Source: Pseudomonas putida (GTDB lineage: Bacteria; Pseudomonadota; Gammaproteobacteria; Pseudomonadales; Pseudomonadaceae). Taken from it: DNA of 64,000 nucleotides. The translations under genes and the position numbers were made by a program. The stretch covers positions 250,519-314,518 of the forward strand of contig NZ_MNAH01000004.1 in assembly GCF_001976065.1 (NCBI RefSeq). The letters run 5' to 3'. Shown here piece after piece: positions 61,999 to 64,000 of the stretch. Numbering within the stretch: the stretch's first letter is position 1; each line of letters begins with the position of its first letter. The notes below the pieces were generated by a model, which saw only the letters and a program-made list of their open reading frames with translations, searched no databases and was not told the origin of the DNA.

Positions 61999-62106
61999 AG
62001 TATTCCTGCGCCTGGAAATCCGACAGAGCCACGCAGCGGGTTGATACGAATTCTCGACAAGACGGTATGCCACACGGAGAATAGTCGCCTGCCGACAGGA
62101 GTCCCT

Positions 62107-62859
62107 ATGCGCCGTTTGCTTTTCTCCCTGCTGATGCTCTGTGTTATGCCCGCCTGGGCAGACGGCCACGACCAACTGTACAAGGTCGCCGGCTGGCCGG
62201 AACAACGCGCGCATTTCAACGACGCCCTCTCTGCCGCCCAACAGCGCTACCAAAGCAGCCTGCCCCCCGCGGTGTTCCAGGCGCTGGTCGACAACAGCAA
62301 TCAACGTTTCGCGCCCAATGCCGTGGACCAACGTGCCGAAGCGCAGTTGCGCAAGAACCTCGCCGACCCGAAACCGGCGCTGACGTTCTTTCAATCGCCG
62401 CTGGGCAAGAAGATCGTCGCCGCTGAATTGCTCGCCACCCGCCGCGATCAACTGGCGAAAAATGCCAAGGGTTTGCCGAAGATGCAGGCCAGCGACAGCC
62501 GCCTGCTGATCATCGGCCACCTGGCCCAGGCCCTGCCGGCGCGCGAGGCCGGCGCCGAAGTCAGCCTGGCGATTGCCGGTGTCGCGGCCGACAGCCTCAG
62601 CTCGATGATTCCGGGGCTGCTCGGTGCAGGACAAGCCCAAGGCATGTTGAACGGGCAGCGCCAGCGCCTGATGGAGCAAATCGGCAGCGACCTGAACAAC
62701 ACGCTGCTGTACGTCTATCGCGATCTGTCGGATGAGGAACTGGAAGAGTTCGCCACCTTTGCCGAGTCAGCCGAAGGCAAGGCTTACTACCAGGCGGCGC
62801 TGGCGGCGATTCGGGCGGGGTTGGCGGTCGGGCAGAGTACTTCGAACCTGACCCAATAA
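62107..62859 (+). CDS. Secreted DUF2059 protein
   Basis: This 250-residue protein has a signal peptide (MRRLLFSLLMLCVMPAWA, about 18 residues) and a DUF2059 domain toward the C-terminus (DLSDEELEEFATFAESAEGKAYYQAAL, the segment typical of the family). The remainder is helical. It is divergent from the dioxygenase gene. The function is unknown. Confidence 0.82.
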   Translation: MRRLLFSLLMLCVMPAWADGHDQLYKVAGWPEQRAHFNDALSAAQQRYQSSLPPAVFQALVDNSNQRFAPNAVDQRAEAQLRKNLADPKPALTFFQSPLGKKIVAAELLATRRDQLAKNAKGLPKMQASDSRLLIIGHLAQALPAREAGAEVSLAIAGVAADSLSSMIPGLLGAGQAQGMLNGQRQRLMEQIGSDLNNTLLYVYRDLSDEELEEFATFAESAEGKAYYQAALAAIRAGLAVGQSTSNLTQ

Positions 62860-62880
62860 TCCTCGGCGTCTGAACGGACG

Positions 62881-62974
62881 CCTTCGCGGGCAAGCCCGCT
62901 CCCACAGTGATCGGCATATACCTGCAACTTTGTGATCACCGCAAACCTTGTGGGAGCGTGTTTGCCCGCGAAGA
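62881..62974. repeat. REPIN after the DUF2059 gene
   Basis: CCTTCGCGGGCAAGCCCGCT and an inverted, slightly diverged arm GAGCGTGTTTGCCCGCGAAG flank a loop with GTGATCACCG. The arms carry GCGGGC instead of GCGAGC, a sequence variant of the same family. Confidence 0.85.
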
Positions 62975-62988
62975 GGCCGGAACTGTCG

Positions 62989-63936
62989 CTAGAGATTCCG
63001 TCCCTTGATCCGCTTGCTCAAGAACCCGAAATACTCCCCGCGCAACACCAACGTCTCATTCGCCAGATGATGCCGCGCCTCGGGCAGCATCAATATCTGC
63101 GGCCGATCGAACTTGCCCCGCAGGACCTCAAGGTTGTGCTGCCAGTCCACGGTCATGTCTGCCTGCCCCTGCACGATGAGTGGTCGGCGCGCGCTTGCCG
63201 GCGCCGCTTCTACCCGCTTGATCCAGCGCGCCAATGCTCCCACCCAAGCCGTCGGCAGGCGTAGTGGCTGCAAGGGGTCAGCTTGCAGAAACGGCAGAAA
63301 GGCCGGGTCGCCGGAGTTTTCGCTGAAGCGCCGGGCAATGGCTTTGACAAAAGGCCTGAGCAGGTAATAACTCATTTGCGACCAACCCCATGCCCGCGGC
63401 CGCACCAGCGGCGCCAACAGGATCACCTGGCCCTGGGCCGGACTGCTCGCCCCGGCATTGAGCACATGATCGACCACGATCGCGCCCCCCGTGCTTTGCC
63501 CGCACAGGTGCCACGGCTGCGGCAGATCGAGGGACAATGCTTCGGCAAACAACCCTTGCAGCGTGTCCTGATACTCGGCGAAGTCCTTGATGCTTGCCCG
63601 CTCGCCGCTCGACAGCCCATGACCCGGCAAGTCGCAGGCAATCACGGCAAAACCTTGCTCCAGCGCCCACCCGATCACATGCCGGTAGAGACCGGTGTGG
63701 TCGTAAAACCCGTGAAAGACAAACAGCGTCGCTTTTACCTGCTCTGGCCACCAGACCTGGCTGACCACCTCATAACCATCGACCTGAAAACATCCCAGGC
63801 GGCTGCGTACATTGCGCGTCGAGAAATCCAGCCCATAAAACTGCTGGTAGGCCTGCGCCTCCGCTGACAAGGGCAGCCCCTGCGCCAGCGGCCGCAGGCT
63901 GGCACGCAGATGATCGGGGTCGAAGGTCACTGACAT
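62989..63936 (-). CDS. Alpha/beta hydrolase, monoacylglycerol lipase or lysophospholipase type
   Basis: This 315-residue serine hydrolase of the Hydrolase_4 (lysophospholipase L2-like) family has FVFHGFYDHTGLYR (oxyanion region), nucleophile elbow LCGQSTGGAI, and late Asp and His (GQADMTVDW, EARHHLANE). ATG 63936 is used; an ATG six bases upstream (63942) is possible. The upstream frame continues to the window edge. Its substrate is probably a monoglyceride or lysophospholipid. Confidence 0.85.
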   Translation of the reverse strand: MSVTFDPDHLRASLRPLAQGLPLSAEAQAYQQFYGLDFSTRNVRSRLGCFQVDGYEVVSQVWWPEQVKATLFVFHGFYDHTGLYRHVIGWALEQGFAVIACDLPGHGLSSGERASIKDFAEYQDTLQGLFAEALSLDLPQPWHLCGQSTGGAIVVDHVLNAGASSPAQGQVILLAPLVRPRAWGWSQMSYYLLRPFVKAIARRFSENSGDPAFLPFLQADPLQPLRLPTAWVGALARWIKRVEAAPASARRPLIVQGQADMTVDWQHNLEVLRGKFDRPQILMLPEARHHLANETLVLRGEYFGFLSKRIKGRNL

Positions 63937-64000
63937 GGGCATTCCAGAGCACGAAACGGACTTTATGGACCTGCGATATTCATCTGTCGCGGCAAGCATG

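Noticed and set aside
1..64000. tRNA, rRNA or integrase attachment sites
   Set aside because: I found no cloverleaf-like sequence, rRNA segment or integrase gene. The accessory island has no visible direct-repeat boundaries.

Overview
The window looks like chromosome of a fluorescent Pseudomonas (P. fluorescens group). Protein families, high-GC codon use, abundant REP/REPIN palindromes of the Pseudomonas type, and a gene order that (from memory) largely follows P. aeruginosa PAO1 from about PA0373 (ftsY) down to about PA0310 all point that way. I saw no rRNA or tRNA gene, no CRISPR array, no phage and no classical insertion sequence. The only mobile-type gene is a RAYT (REP-associated tyrosine transposase).

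Layout. 1-8.2 kb: ftsE (start only) and ftsY on the minus strand; then two tandem pairs of periplasmic M16 peptidase genes flanking rsmD. 8.3-16 kb: a YheT-type hydrolase, an AraC regulator, a mercaptopyruvate sulfurtransferase, the long-chain alcohol oxidation set laoR / laoC-laoB-laoA with a perfect palindrome at its divergent promoter, and coaD. 16-20.8 kb: ferredoxin, mutM, an HDOD protein, a PfpI/YhbO protein and rlmI.

20.9-25.3 kb is the accessory segment and the most interesting part. An AT-rich island carries a strong sigma70-like promoter, a 23-codon gene with an excellent ribosome binding site (candidate peptide precursor), an intergenic stem-loop, a fused SagB-type flavin dehydrogenase / AurF-type di-iron oxygenase, and a Bcr/CflA exporter overlapping it by 8 bases. 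The fusion point is a run of ten G. With nine G the reading frame would resolve into two translationally coupled genes, so the tract may be phase-variable. I read this as a small, probably undescribed RiPP-like or peptide-derived metabolite cluster. It is followed by a RAYT gene framed by REPINs that share the same inner sequence.

25.5-34.5 kb: ilvD, a DUF6124 protein with an unusual leader, a phosphorylcholine phosphatase-like HAD enzyme, a TcyP-type cystine symporter, folA, a DUF2868 / DUF3482-GTPase pair, and a protein made of two Ca-loop-like repeats. 35-41 kb: an aminoethylphosphonate module (PhnZ-type HD oxygenase, three-gene ABC importer, LysR regulator). 40.8-43.6 kb: cadA/cadR with a textbook MerR-type operator. 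43.7-64 kb: core housekeeping genes (thyA, lgt, ptsP, rppH, ilvA, rpiA, D-2-hydroxyglutarate dehydrogenase divergent from serA) mixed with conserved proteins of little-known function (NRDE, two SdiA-regulated-domain proteins, FAH hydrolase, DUF4399, a lobe-deleted solute-binding protein, DUF523, an Fe/2OG dioxygenase, DUF2059, a lysophospholipase-like hydrolase).

Most intergenic gaps are short and hold REP doublets or hairpin terminators. Gaps over 300 bases are described in their own entries (1519-1861) or in the entries covering them (25132-25505 and 27831-28294).
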